NCBI RefSeq assembly: GCF_034674885.1
Contig: NZ_JAUCDS010000018.1
Location: 1-64,000 of the forward strand
Reading direction: 5' to 3'
DNA: 64,000 bases
Source of the DNA: Castellaniella sp034674885
Lineage (GTDB): Bacteria > Pseudomonadota > Gammaproteobacteria > Burkholderiales > Burkholderiaceae_B
Below the pieces are notes generated by a model that did not search any database, was not told the DNA's origin, and was given only the letters and a program-made list of their open reading frames with translations. Each line of letters begins with the position of its first letter. Position 1 is the first letter of the stretch. Positions 37,885-47,574 of this stretch are shown here, piece by piece. The position numbers were made by a program, and so were the translations under genes.

Positions 37885-38976
37885 ATGTCCGCCGCTCCTG
37901 CTCCCGAACCCCTGGTCCGATTCCAGGGCGTCCAGAAATCCTACGATGGAAGTCATCTGGTCGTCCGGGATCTCAACCTCGATATCTATCCCGGCGAGTT
38001 CCTGTCGCTGCTGGGGCCGTCGGGCTCCGGCAAGACCACCTGCCTGATGATGCTCGCCGGCTTCGAATCGCCCACTCAGGGCGACATCCTGCTGGAAGGC
38101 CGCCGTCTCAACGACGTCCCGCCGCACCATCGCAATCTGGGCATGGTGTTCCAGAACTACGCCCTGTTCCCCCACATGACGGTGGAGCGCAACCTGGAAT
38201 ACCCTCTGAAGGTCCGCAAAATCCCCGCATCCCAGCGCGCGCAACGCATCCACGATGCGCTGTCCATGGTGCAGATGCAGGATTTCGCCAAACGCTACCC
38301 CGCACAGCTGTCAGGCGGCCAGCAGCAGCGCATCGCGCTGGCCCGCGCCCTGGTCTTCGAACCCAAGATCGTGCTGATGGACGAACCGCTGGGCGCCCTG
38401 GACAAACAGCTGCGCGAACACATGCAGCTCGAGCTCAAGGCACTGCACCGGAAACTGGGCATCACCTTCGTCTACGTCACCCACGACCAGAGCGAAGCCC
38501 TGACCATGAGCAACCGCATCGCGGTCTTCAACCAGGGCATCATCCAGCAGGTCTGCAGCGCCGACGCGCTGTACGAATCCCCCTGCAACCGCTTCGTGGC
38601 CGGGTTCGTGGGCGACAGCAACCAGTTCCCCGGTACCGTGCGTGCCCAGGACGGCGACTGGTGCGAGGTCGAAGTCACCGGCGGCCCGCAGTTGCGAGGC
38701 TTGAACGTCCAGGGCCTGCAGACCGGCAGCCCCTGCGTCATCGCCATGCGCCCCGAACGCATCGTGCCCGGCAGCAGCGACGGCCCGAACCGCTTCGACG
38801 CCCATGCCGTCGACGAGGTCTATTTCGGCGACCACGTCCGCCTGCGCTGCCGCCTGGGCGACAGCGATACCTTCTTCGTCAAGATGCCCCTGGCTGCGGA
38901 CGCCGGGACACATGCCCCGGGCGCCCGTATCCCGCTGCGGATCGATCCCGGACACGTCCGTGTTTTCCACCCCTGA
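37885..38976 (+). CDS. Polyamine-type ABC transporter ATP-binding protein (PotA-like)
   Basis: A 363-residue ATPase with Walker A 'GPSGSGKTT', signature 'LSGGQQQRIALAR', Walker B 'IVLMDEPLGALD' and switch 'YVTHDQSEA', plus a C-terminal TOBE domain from about residue 280 ('VIAMRPERI'). These features place it in the spermidine/putrescine (CUT-like) group. It begins a four-gene importer, ATPase, binding protein, permease, permease, directly after gabT. Substrate likely a polyamine, GABA or a related amine, judged from context. Confidence 0.92.
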   Translation: MSAAPAPEPLVRFQGVQKSYDGSHLVVRDLNLDIYPGEFLSLLGPSGSGKTTCLMMLAGFESPTQGDILLEGRRLNDVPPHHRNLGMVFQNYALFPHMTVERNLEYPLKVRKIPASQRAQRIHDALSMVQMQDFAKRYPAQLSGGQQQRIALARALVFEPKIVLMDEPLGALDKQLREHMQLELKALHRKLGITFVYVTHDQSEALTMSNRIAVFNQGIIQQVCSADALYESPCNRFVAGFVGDSNQFPGTVRAQDGDWCEVEVTGGPQLRGLNVQGLQTGSPCVIAMRPERIVPGSSDGPNRFDAHAVDEVYFGDHVRLRCRLGDSDTFFVKMPLAADAGTHAPGARIPLRIDPGHVRVFHP

Positions 38977-39012
38977 AGCCTCACACTACATCCATACAAC
39001 AGGAGACACCTC

Positions 39013-40056
39013 ATGAAAAAAGCCCCGCTCCTGACGGCACTGGCCGTCGCGGTCCCTCTGGCGCTGTTCCAGGCCCCCACCCAGGCGCGCGACCTGACTG
39101 TGGTCAATTTCGGCGGCGCCAACGGCGACGCGCAGAATGCGGCATTCATCCAGCCCTTCGAAAAGGAATCCGGCAAAAAGGTCATCCCCGTGGCCTATAA
39201 CGGAGAACAAGCCAAGGTCAAGGCCATGGTCCAGTCCCACAACGTCGTCTGGGACGTCGTCGAAGTCGAAACCGGCGACCTGGGCCGCGGCTGCGACGAA
39301 GGCCTGTATGAAAACATCGACTGGGCCTCCGTCCTGAACAAGGGCGACATGGTGCGCGGAGCGCTGAAGTACTGCGGGGTGGGCACCTTCGTCTGGTCCA
39401 CCGTGCTGGCCTACAACGCAGATACGCTCAAGACCGCCCCCACCGGCTGGGCCGATTTCTGGGATGTGAAGAAATTCCCCGGCAAGCGCGGCCTGCGCAA
39501 GGGCGCCCACTACAACGTCGAATTCGCCCTGATGGCCGACGGCGTCGCGCCACAGGACGTCTACAAAGTCCTGGCAACCCCGGAAGGCGTGGACCGCGCC
39601 TTCAAGAAACTCGACGAGATCAAGCCCTACGTCCAGTGGTGGGAAGCCGGCGCACAACCGCCGCAGATGCTGTCGGCCGGTGACGTGGTGATGTCGGCCG
39701 CCTACAACGGGCGCATCGACGCGGCACAGCGCGAAGGCCGCCCCCTGAAGGTCGTCTGGAACCAGAGCGTCTATGACTTCGACTACTGGGTGATCCCCAC
39801 CGGCTCGTCCAACAAGGACCAGGCCATCGACTTCGTCCGCTACGCCAGTTCGCCCAAGGCCCAGGCAGCCTACTCGCAGCACATCGCCTACGGCCCGGTC
39901 AGCAAGCAAGCCATCGGCATGCTCAGCCCCGACGTCCTGGCCAATGTGCCCAATTCGCCGGCCAATGCGCGCAACGCCCTGTTCAACGATCTCGAATTCT
40001 GGACCGACCACGGTGAAGAACTCGAGCAGCGCTTCACGGCCTGGGCCGCCCGCTGA
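39013..40056 (+). CDS. Polyamine-type ABC transporter periplasmic binding protein (PotD-like)
   Basis: A 347-residue secreted binding protein. The signal peptide ends 'QAPTQA', and the mature protein starts 'RDLTVVNFGG', as in PotD/YdcS-like proteins. Aromatic and acidic pocket residues are expected around 'WDVVEVETGD' and 'YDFDYWVIPTGSSN'; two cysteines (in 'LGRGCDEG' and 'LKYCGVG') may form a disulfide. A strong hairpin follows the stop and may protect this part of the mRNA. Ribosome site AGGAGACACC. Substrate not certain. Confidence 0.9.
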   Translation: MKKAPLLTALAVAVPLALFQAPTQARDLTVVNFGGANGDAQNAAFIQPFEKESGKKVIPVAYNGEQAKVKAMVQSHNVVWDVVEVETGDLGRGCDEGLYENIDWASVLNKGDMVRGALKYCGVGTFVWSTVLAYNADTLKTAPTGWADFWDVKKFPGKRGLRKGAHYNVEFALMADGVAPQDVYKVLATPEGVDRAFKKLDEIKPYVQWWEAGAQPPQMLSAGDVVMSAAYNGRIDAAQREGRPLKVVWNQSVYDFDYWVIPTGSSNKDQAIDFVRYASSPKAQAAYSQHIAYGPVSKQAIGMLSPDVLANVPNSPANARNALFNDLEFWTDHGEELEQRFTAWAAR

Positions 40057-40061
40057 TCCCG

Positions 40062-40093
40062 CGTACGGGGTGGCCTGAGGGCCATCCCGTACG
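40062..40093 (+). repeat. 14-bp stem-loop between binding-protein and permease genes
   Basis: Stem CGTACGGGGTGGCC / GGCCATCCCGTACG (one G-T pair) with loop TGAG, beginning 6 bases after the binding-protein stop and ending 21 bases before the permease start. No T run follows. Hairpins at this place in importer operons often raise the level of the binding-protein message over the permease message, by blocking 3' decay or partly stopping transcription (family knowledge). Confidence 0.7.
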
Positions 40094-40114
40094 ATTTCAC
40101 GTCAGGATATTGCC

Positions 40115-41350
40115 ATGGATACGACCTTCGACGACCCCGCCGCCATCCGGCGCTCGATGCAAGCCGCCCAGCGGAAGAAAACCTGGCGCGCGCTGCTGCT
40201 GGTCGGCCCCCTGGCCATCTTCCTGCTGGTCGTCTTCATCATTCCCATCGCATCCCTGCTGACCCGGGCCGCCGACAATCCCGAAGTCATCGACACCCTG
40301 CCCCACACGCTGCAAAGCCTGGCCGACTGGGACGGCAGCAGCCAGCCGCCGGACACCGCCTTCCAGGCCCTGGCGATGGACCTGGGCAATGCCAAAAGCA
40401 CCCCCGCCGCCGGTGAACTGGCCCGGAGGCTGAACTATGAGATCTCGGGCTACCGGTCATTGATCTTCAAGACGCTGCGCCGCCTGCCGTTTCCGGCTGC
40501 CGACGCCGCCGATGCCCGCGCGCGGCTGATCGACCTGGACCAGCGCTGGGCCGACCCTGCCTACTGGGCCGTCATCGCCCGCAACGACACATCCTGGACA
40601 CCCTATTACCTGCTGGCCTCGCTGGACCTGAAACTGGACGCCAAGGGCAGCATCGTATCGGCCCCGCCCGGCACGTCCGCCTTCCAGGAAATATTCTCGC
40701 GCACCTTCGTCATCAGCGCAGTCGTCACCCTGATCACCCTGGTCCTGGGCTACCCCCTGGCCTACTGGATCACACGCCTGCCCAAGCGCCGCGCCAACCT
40801 GGTGCTGATCTGCATCCTGATTCCGTTCTGGACTTCCGTGCTGGTGCGCATTGCCGCCTGGGTGGTCCTGCTGCAGCGCGAGGGCCTGATCAACAACGCC
40901 CTGGAAAAGCTGGGGCTGATCGACCAGCCGCTGCCGCTGCTGTTCAACCGCCTGGGCGTCTACATCGCCATGGTCCACATCCTGCTGCCATTCATGGTGC
41001 TGCCCCTGTACAGTGTGATGCAATCAGTGCCGGCCACCTACCAACGAGCCGCCATATCGCTGGGCAGCCACCCCTTCGCCGCGTTCTGGCGCATCTACGT
41101 ACCCCAGACCTACCCCGGCGTCGCGGCCGGATCCCTGCTGGTGTTCATCATCGCCATCGGCTACTACATCACCCCGGCCCTGCTGGGCGGCGCTGCAGAC
41201 CAGATGATCAGCTACTACGTGGCCTACTTCACCAACCAGACCATCAACTGGGGCATGGCCAGCGCGCTGGGGCTGATCCTGCTGGCTGGCACGCTTGTGC
41301 TCTACAGCATGTACCGCAGGATTTCCGGCAAGGAACTGGCCCTGAGCTAA
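40115..41350 (+). CDS. Polyamine-type ABC transporter permease 1 (PotB-like)
   Basis: A 411-residue inner-membrane permease. The first helix is about residues 25-47, followed by an unusually long periplasmic segment of about 150 residues and then five more helices. The EAA-type loop is near 'YQRAAISLGSHPFAAFWRIYVP'. The long loop sets it apart from E. coli PotB (about 275-285 residues) but is seen in related betaproteobacterial importers. Member of the operon starting at 37885 (gabT may be included). Confidence 0.9.
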   Translation: MDTTFDDPAAIRRSMQAAQRKKTWRALLLVGPLAIFLLVVFIIPIASLLTRAADNPEVIDTLPHTLQSLADWDGSSQPPDTAFQALAMDLGNAKSTPAAGELARRLNYEISGYRSLIFKTLRRLPFPAADAADARARLIDLDQRWADPAYWAVIARNDTSWTPYYLLASLDLKLDAKGSIVSAPPGTSAFQEIFSRTFVISAVVTLITLVLGYPLAYWITRLPKRRANLVLICILIPFWTSVLVRIAAWVVLLQREGLINNALEKLGLIDQPLPLLFNRLGVYIAMVHILLPFMVLPLYSVMQSVPATYQRAAISLGSHPFAAFWRIYVPQTYPGVAAGSLLVFIIAIGYYITPALLGGAADQMISYYVAYFTNQTINWGMASALGLILLAGTLVLYSMYRRISGKELALS

Positions 41351-41373
41351 ACCCACCATGGACCCGAACACCG

Positions 41374-41403
41374 GAACCGCCGCAAACCGGCAACGGGCGG
41401 TTC
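41374..41403 (+). repeat. Stem-loop between the two permease genes
   Basis: Inverted repeat GAACCGCC / GGCGGTTC (8 bp) with a 14-base loop in the 79-base gap between the permease genes. It is the second intergenic hairpin in this operon. No T tract, so a stabilising or attenuating role is more likely than full termination. Confidence 0.45.
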
Positions 41404-41429
41404 GCTTTCTGAAGGCCTGAAGGACGATC

Positions 41430-42284
41430 ATGTTCAACCCGGAATTTCCGCCTTACCTGTCCCTGACCGAACGCATCTGGCACTATGCGCTGCGGCTGCT
41501 GTGCGCGCTGATCCTGCTGTTCCTGCTGCTGCCGATCCTGGTCATCGTTCCCCTGTCGTTCAACCAGGGGTCGATGTTGCTCTACCCGATCGACGCCTTT
41601 TCCATGCGCTGGTACACAGCCCTGTTCCAGTCCGACGAATGGGCTCGCGCCACGACCAACAGCTTCATCGTGGCGCCCGCCGCCACCGTGCTGGCGACCG
41701 TGCTGGGGACGCTGGCGGCGGCCGGCCTGCACCGGGTGCAGTTCCGTGGCAAAGGCCTGCTGATGTCGATCCTGATCTCGCCCATGATCGTGCCGTTGGT
41801 GGTCACCGGCCTGGGCATCTACCTGTTCTTCGCCCCCTACGGGCTGGTCAACAGCTACATCGGCCTGATCCTGGCCCTGGCGGCCATCGGCGCGCCCTTC
41901 GTCGTGACTACGGTCTCGGCCACGCTGCAGGGTTTCGACCCCAACCTGCTGCGCGCCAGCTACAGCCTGGGGGCCGGGCCGGTGCGCACGTTCTTTCGCG
42001 TCACGCTGCCCATCATTGCCCCCGGCGTGATCGCCGGCGCGCTGTTCGCCTTTGCCACGGCCTTCGACGAAATCGTGATCACGCTGTTCCTGGCCGGCCC
42101 CGAACAAGTCACGCTGCCACGCCAGATGTTCACCGGCATCCGGGAAAACATCAGCCCCATCATCGCTGCCGTCGCGACCATCCTGATCCTGTTTTCCACG
42201 GCTCTGTTGTTGGTGCTGGAATGGCTGCGCGGGCGCGCAGCCGCGAAAATGACGCAGGCGACCCCCGGTGGCCAGGCGGCCTGA
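41430..42284 (+). CDS. Polyamine-type ABC transporter permease 2 (PotC-like)
   Basis: A 284-residue permease with six helices ('LLCALILLFLLLPILVIVPLS' region first) and the EAA loop around 'LRASYSLGAGPVRTFFRVTLP'. 'FATAFDEIVITLFLAGP' is a strong PotC-family marker. It pairs with the permease upstream to form the channel of the importer. Ends 73 bases before the opposing trpS gene. Confidence 0.92.
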   Translation: MFNPEFPPYLSLTERIWHYALRLLCALILLFLLLPILVIVPLSFNQGSMLLYPIDAFSMRWYTALFQSDEWARATTNSFIVAPAATVLATVLGTLAAAGLHRVQFRGKGLLMSILISPMIVPLVVTGLGIYLFFAPYGLVNSYIGLILALAAIGAPFVVTTVSATLQGFDPNLLRASYSLGAGPVRTFFRVTLPIIAPGVIAGALFAFATAFDEIVITLFLAGPEQVTLPRQMFTGIRENISPIIAAVATILILFSTALLLVLEWLRGRAAAKMTQATPGGQAA

Positions 42285-42324
42285 AGCCCCCTGATTCCAC
42301 GACTAACAAGAGCACAATGATGTA

Positions 42325-42343
42325 GGCCCGACCACGGCGGGCC
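42325..42343. terminator. Hairpin between convergent permease and trpS genes
   Basis: Stem GGCCCG / CGGGCC with a 7-base loop in the 72-base gap between the two convergent stops. Short and without a T run, so the call is weak. Confidence 0.3.
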
Positions 42344-42356
42344 ACAGCCGATCCGA

Positions 42357-43706
42357 TCAGATCTGCGCCAACGCCTGCCGGACCTGTTCCAGCGCAGCCA
42401 CCGGGCAGCGCGCCCAGCACTGCCCGTCCGCTTCCAGGCTGATCAGCCCCTGGGCATCGGCCTGCACACCCGACAGATCGGCCTGCGCCAATTGGCGGCT
42501 TAGCCGATTCAGCAACTTCGGGTCTGCGAAGGGCTCGGACAGCAACAGTTCCGCCCCGTCTGCTGCAAACAGCCGCTGACGGAACCGACCATCTTCATCG
42601 CGAAACGACACCAACCGGGCCTTCGAGCCCTTGCCGGTTCCGGCGGCATTCTTGCCCTTGGTCGCCATGGCCGGCTGACGCAGGCCGACGGCCTCGCGCA
42701 GGCGATCCATGAAGGGCACGGCCACGCGCCGCGCCTTCTCGGCCCCGGCCTGCAGAATGGCCTCGACCCGATCGGGATGGTCCATCAGGTCGGCATACTG
42801 TGCCCGCATAGGACCGATCTGGGCCTCGATCTGTTCGCACAGCGCCTGCTTGGCATCTCCCCAGCCCAGCCCGCCTTCCAGGGCCGCACGAAATTGCGCC
42901 GCCTGCTGCGTCGAGGCGAAAGCCCGGTAAAGCGTGTACAGGTGCGAGCTCTCGGCATCCTTGGGTTCGCCGGGCAGGCGCGAATCGGTGACGATCTGCG
43001 CCACGGCGGCCTTCAGGGCCCGCGCGCCGCCTTCGAACAGGGGAATGGTGTTGTTGTAGCTCTTGGACATCTTGCGCCCGTCCAGTCCGGGCAGCGTGGC
43101 GACGTCCTCGTCGATCTGGACCTCGGGCAGGACGAACAGATCCGTGCCCCGGCCATACTGGTGATTGAAGCGCTGCGCGATGTCGCGCGCCATTTCCAGG
43201 TGCTGGATCTGGTCACGCCCCACCGGCACCCGGTGGGCATTGAACATCAGGATGTCGGCTGCCATCAGCACCGGGTAGGAAAACAGCCCCATGGTGACAC
43301 CGTCGTCCGGATCGACGCCCTTGAGCGCGTTGGCGTCGACCGAGGCCTTGTAGGCGTGCGCGCGATTCATCAGGCCCTTGGCCGTCACGCAGGTCAGCAT
43401 CCAGCACAGTTCCGGGATTTCCGGCACATCCGACTGGCGGTAGAAGGTCACGCGATCCGTATCCAGGCCCGCAGCGATCCAGGTGGCGGCGATCTCCATG
43501 CGCGACTGCGCCACGCGGGCCGGGTCGGCGCATTTGATCAGGGCATGGAAATCCGCCAGGAAGAAAAACGCATCCACCCCCGGCTCCGTGCTGGACTGGA
43601 TGGCCGGGCGGATGGCGCCCGCATAATTGCCCAGATGGGGGGTGCCGGACGTCGTGATGCCCGTCAGAACCCGGGTCTGCGCCGGGGATTTCGCGGAAGG
43701 ATTCAT
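42357..43706 (-). CDS. trpS: Tryptophanyl-tRNA synthetase with C-terminal extension
   Basis: A 449-residue class I synthetase that charges tRNA-Trp. The HIGH-type motif is 'PHLGN' (23-27) and the KMSKS motif is exact ('GRKMSKSYNN', near 212). The body ends near residue 335; a glycine/lysine-rich linker ('TKGKNAAGTGKGSKARLV') leads into about 100 further residues not found in the E. coli enzyme but common in betaproteobacteria. The ATG at 43706 is preferred over an upstream start inside zapE. Last gene of a minus-strand series after zapE. Confidence 0.93.
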   Translation of the reverse strand: MNPSAKSPAQTRVLTGITTSGTPHLGNYAGAIRPAIQSSTEPGVDAFFFLADFHALIKCADPARVAQSRMEIAATWIAAGLDTDRVTFYRQSDVPEIPELCWMLTCVTAKGLMNRAHAYKASVDANALKGVDPDDGVTMGLFSYPVLMAADILMFNAHRVPVGRDQIQHLEMARDIAQRFNHQYGRGTDLFVLPEVQIDEDVATLPGLDGRKMSKSYNNTIPLFEGGARALKAAVAQIVTDSRLPGEPKDAESSHLYTLYRAFASTQQAAQFRAALEGGLGWGDAKQALCEQIEAQIGPMRAQYADLMDHPDRVEAILQAGAEKARRVAVPFMDRLREAVGLRQPAMATKGKNAAGTGKGSKARLVSFRDEDGRFRQRLFAADGAELLLSEPFADPKLLNRLSRQLAQADLSGVQADAQGLISLEADGQCWARCPVAALEQVRQALAQI

Positions 43707-43743
43707 CGATCTGCCTGATATTCGGATAAGAAGATGCCCGGCC

Positions 43744-44835
43744 CTACAGCACCACGGCCGCACGACGGGTTTCCGCCAGGTATTCCCGCGACTGCATCTC
43801 CATCAGCCGCGACACCGTACGGGAAAACTCGTTGGACATCGGACCCTGAGTATAAAGTTCATCGGCCGGACACTGCGCCGACAGAATCATCTTGACCTTG
43901 TGGTCGTACAGCACATCCACCAGCCAGGTAAAGCGCCGGGCCTCGGACGCCTGGCGCGGCGCCATGCGCGGCACATCCGACACGATGACGGTCTGGAAAC
44001 GATCCGCCAGATCCAGGTAGTCGTTCTGCGAGCGCGGGGTGCCGCACAAGGCCATGAAATCGAACCAGACCACGGTCCCGGCCAGGGCAACCGCCTGGAT
44101 CTCGCGGTTCTCGATCAGCAAGACCGGCTTCTGTTCCGCCGTGTCGGCCAGGCGATCGAAGGCGGAGCGCAACTCGTCGCGCGTGGCGGCGACGATGGGC
44201 GTGATATAGGTGCGCAATTGCGCCAGGGTGCGGCGGCGGTAATCCACCCCCGCGTCCACGTTCAGAACGTCCATCTTTTCCTGGATCAGGGCGATGGCCG
44301 GCAGGATCCGGTCGCGGTGCAGACCGTCGGGATACAAGGTGGAGGGCTCGTAGTTCGACGTCATCACAAACGACGTGCCGTATTCGAACAGGCGCATCAG
44401 CAGGCGATACAGGATCATCGCGTCGGCCACGTCGGAGACGTGAAACTCGTCAAAGCAGATCAGGCGGTAGCGCTTGGCGATATTGCGGGCGACATGGTCC
44501 AGAGGATCGGACTCGCCGCTGACGGCGCGGATTTCTCTGTGCACGCCCCGCATGAATTCGTGGAAGTGCAGGCGGACCTTGCGCTTGACGGGCACCGTCA
44601 GGTAGAAGGCGTCCATCAGGAAGCTCTTCCCACGCCCTACTCCACCCCACAGGTATACGCCACGGGGCACGGCCGGGTGCAGGAAAAATTTCTTCAGCTG
44701 ATTGGACCGCTGATGCTTGAATTCGATCCAGTCGTCATAGTAATGCTGCAGGCGCGCGACCGCCGCGCGCTGGGCTTCGTCGGCGACGAAGCCCCGCTCG
44801 CTCAGGGCCTGCGCGTAGTACGCGCTGACATCCAT
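43744..44835 (-). CDS. zapE: Cell division ATPase ZapE (AFG1-like)
   Basis: A 363-residue AAA-like ATPase. Walker A is 'GGVGRGKS' (64-71) and Walker B 'RLICFDEFHVSD'. ZapE joins the division ring and affects FtsZ bundling; mitochondrial AFG1 is the homologue. It starts 6 bases after the lpdA stop, so it is co-transcribed with the 2-oxoglutarate dehydrogenase genes, a linkage seen in other betaproteobacteria. Confidence 0.92.
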   Translation of the reverse strand: MDVSAYYAQALSERGFVADEAQRAAVARLQHYYDDWIEFKHQRSNQLKKFFLHPAVPRGVYLWGGVGRGKSFLMDAFYLTVPVKRKVRLHFHEFMRGVHREIRAVSGESDPLDHVARNIAKRYRLICFDEFHVSDVADAMILYRLLMRLFEYGTSFVMTSNYEPSTLYPDGLHRDRILPAIALIQEKMDVLNVDAGVDYRRRTLAQLRTYITPIVAATRDELRSAFDRLADTAEQKPVLLIENREIQAVALAGTVVWFDFMALCGTPRSQNDYLDLADRFQTVIVSDVPRMAPRQASEARRFTWLVDVLYDHKVKMILSAQCPADELYTQGPMSNEFSRTVSRLMEMQSREYLAETRRAAVVL

Positions 44836-44841
44836 CGGCGA

Positions 44842-46269
<1,428 letters not shown>

Positions 46270-46286
46270 GCTTTTCTCTCAAAACG

Positions 46287-46306
46287 ACGCACCCCGAAGG
46301 GTGCGT
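46287..46306 (-). terminator. UUCG-tetraloop hairpin between sucB and lpdA
   Basis: On the minus strand the sequence ACGCACCC-TTCG-GGGTGCGT forms an 8-bp stem closed by C(UUCG)G, an extra-stable RNA tetraloop, followed by CGTTTTG. Placed inside the operon, it may cut lpdA expression relative to sucAB or stabilise the sucAB message. Confidence 0.6.
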
Positions 46307-46329
46307 ATGGATACCATCGAAACCGCTGA

Positions 46330-47535
46330 TCAGACGCTCAGCAGCAGGCGCTGCGGGTCTTCCAGAGCTTCTTTCATCGCGACCAGGGCCAGCACGGCTT
46401 CGCGGCCGTCAATGATGCGGTGATCGTAGGACAGGGCCAGATAGTTCATCGGGCGGATCACGATCTGGCCGTTCTCCACGACCGGACGGTCCTTGGTGGC
46501 GTGGATGCCCAGGATGGCCGATTGCGGCGGGTTGATGATCGGTGTGGACAGCATCGAACCGAACACGCCGCCGTTGGAGATCGAGAAGGTCCCGCCGGTC
46601 AGTTCGTCCAGGGTCAGCTTGCCGTCCTGAGCGCGACGACCGAAGTCGGCGATCTGCTTTTCGATGTCGGCCAGCGACAGCTGATCGGCATTGCGCAGGA
46701 TGGGCACCACCAGGCCGCGCGGGCTGCCCACAGCCACGCCAATGTCGAAGTAGCCGTGGTAGATGATGTCCTTGCCATCCACCGAGGCGTTGACGACCGG
46801 ATAGCGCTTGAGCGCCGCGACGGCGGCCTTGACGAAGAAGGACGTGAAGCCCAGCTTGACGCCGTGTTCCTTTTCGAAGGCTTCCTTGTATTTCTTGCGC
46901 AGGTCCATGATCGCCTGCATGTTGACCTCGTTGAAGGTCGTCAGGATGGCGTTTTCAGTTTGCGACTGAATCAGACGCTCGGCCACGCGGGCGCGCAGAC
47001 GGCTCATGGGCACGCGCTGTTCCGGGCGGCCGTCCAGGCTGACCGGCACCGGGGCGGCCGGCGTAGCCGGAGCGGCAGTGGCCGAGGCGTTCAGGGCGTC
47101 GGCCTTGGTGACACGGCCCGCACGGCCGGTGCCCTCCACGGTGGCGGGGTCGATACCCTTTTCGGACAGGATCTTGCCTGCGGCCGGCGAGGCGGCCGAG
47201 GATTTTGCGGCCGGTGCCGGAGCGGCTGCAGCGGCGGCAGGGGCTGCCGCAGCGGGGGCGGCTTCAGCCTTCGGCGCAGCCGCAGCGGCCTTGGCGGCAG
47301 TGTCGATGCGGGCGAGGACCTCGCCCGAGGTCACGGTACTGCCATCGCCCTTGACGATCTCGGACAACACGCCCGAGGCCGGGGCCGGCACTTCCAGCAC
47401 GACCTTGTCTGTTTCGACTTCGATCAGGATCTCATCGGCTTCGACGGCTTCGCCCGGCTGTTTTTTCCAGTTCAGCAGGGTGGCTTCGGAGATGGATTCG
47501 GAAAGCTGAGGAACGAGAACTTCGGTAATGGCCAT
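46330..47535 (-). CDS. sucB: Dihydrolipoyl succinyltransferase (E2)
   Basis: The 401-residue core of the 2-oxoglutarate dehydrogenase complex. The N-terminal lipoyl domain has its lysine at K44 in 'VETDKVVLEVP'. An alanine/proline linker follows, then a subunit-binding domain ('KGIDPATVEGTGRAGRVTK') and the catalytic domain with 'SYDHRIIDGREAV'. Sits 39 bases after sucA. Confidence 0.96.
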   Translation of the reverse strand: MAITEVLVPQLSESISEATLLNWKKQPGEAVEADEILIEVETDKVVLEVPAPASGVLSEIVKGDGSTVTSGEVLARIDTAAKAAAAAPKAEAAPAAAAPAAAAAAPAPAAKSSAASPAAGKILSEKGIDPATVEGTGRAGRVTKADALNASATAAPATPAAPVPVSLDGRPEQRVPMSRLRARVAERLIQSQTENAILTTFNEVNMQAIMDLRKKYKEAFEKEHGVKLGFTSFFVKAAVAALKRYPVVNASVDGKDIIYHGYFDIGVAVGSPRGLVVPILRNADQLSLADIEKQIADFGRRAQDGKLTLDELTGGTFSISNGGVFGSMLSTPIINPPQSAILGIHATKDRPVVENGQIVIRPMNYLALSYDHRIIDGREAVLALVAMKEALEDPQRLLLSV

Positions 47536-47574
47536 AATGATTTTTCCGGTATGTCTGTCTTTGAATAGGTCGGT

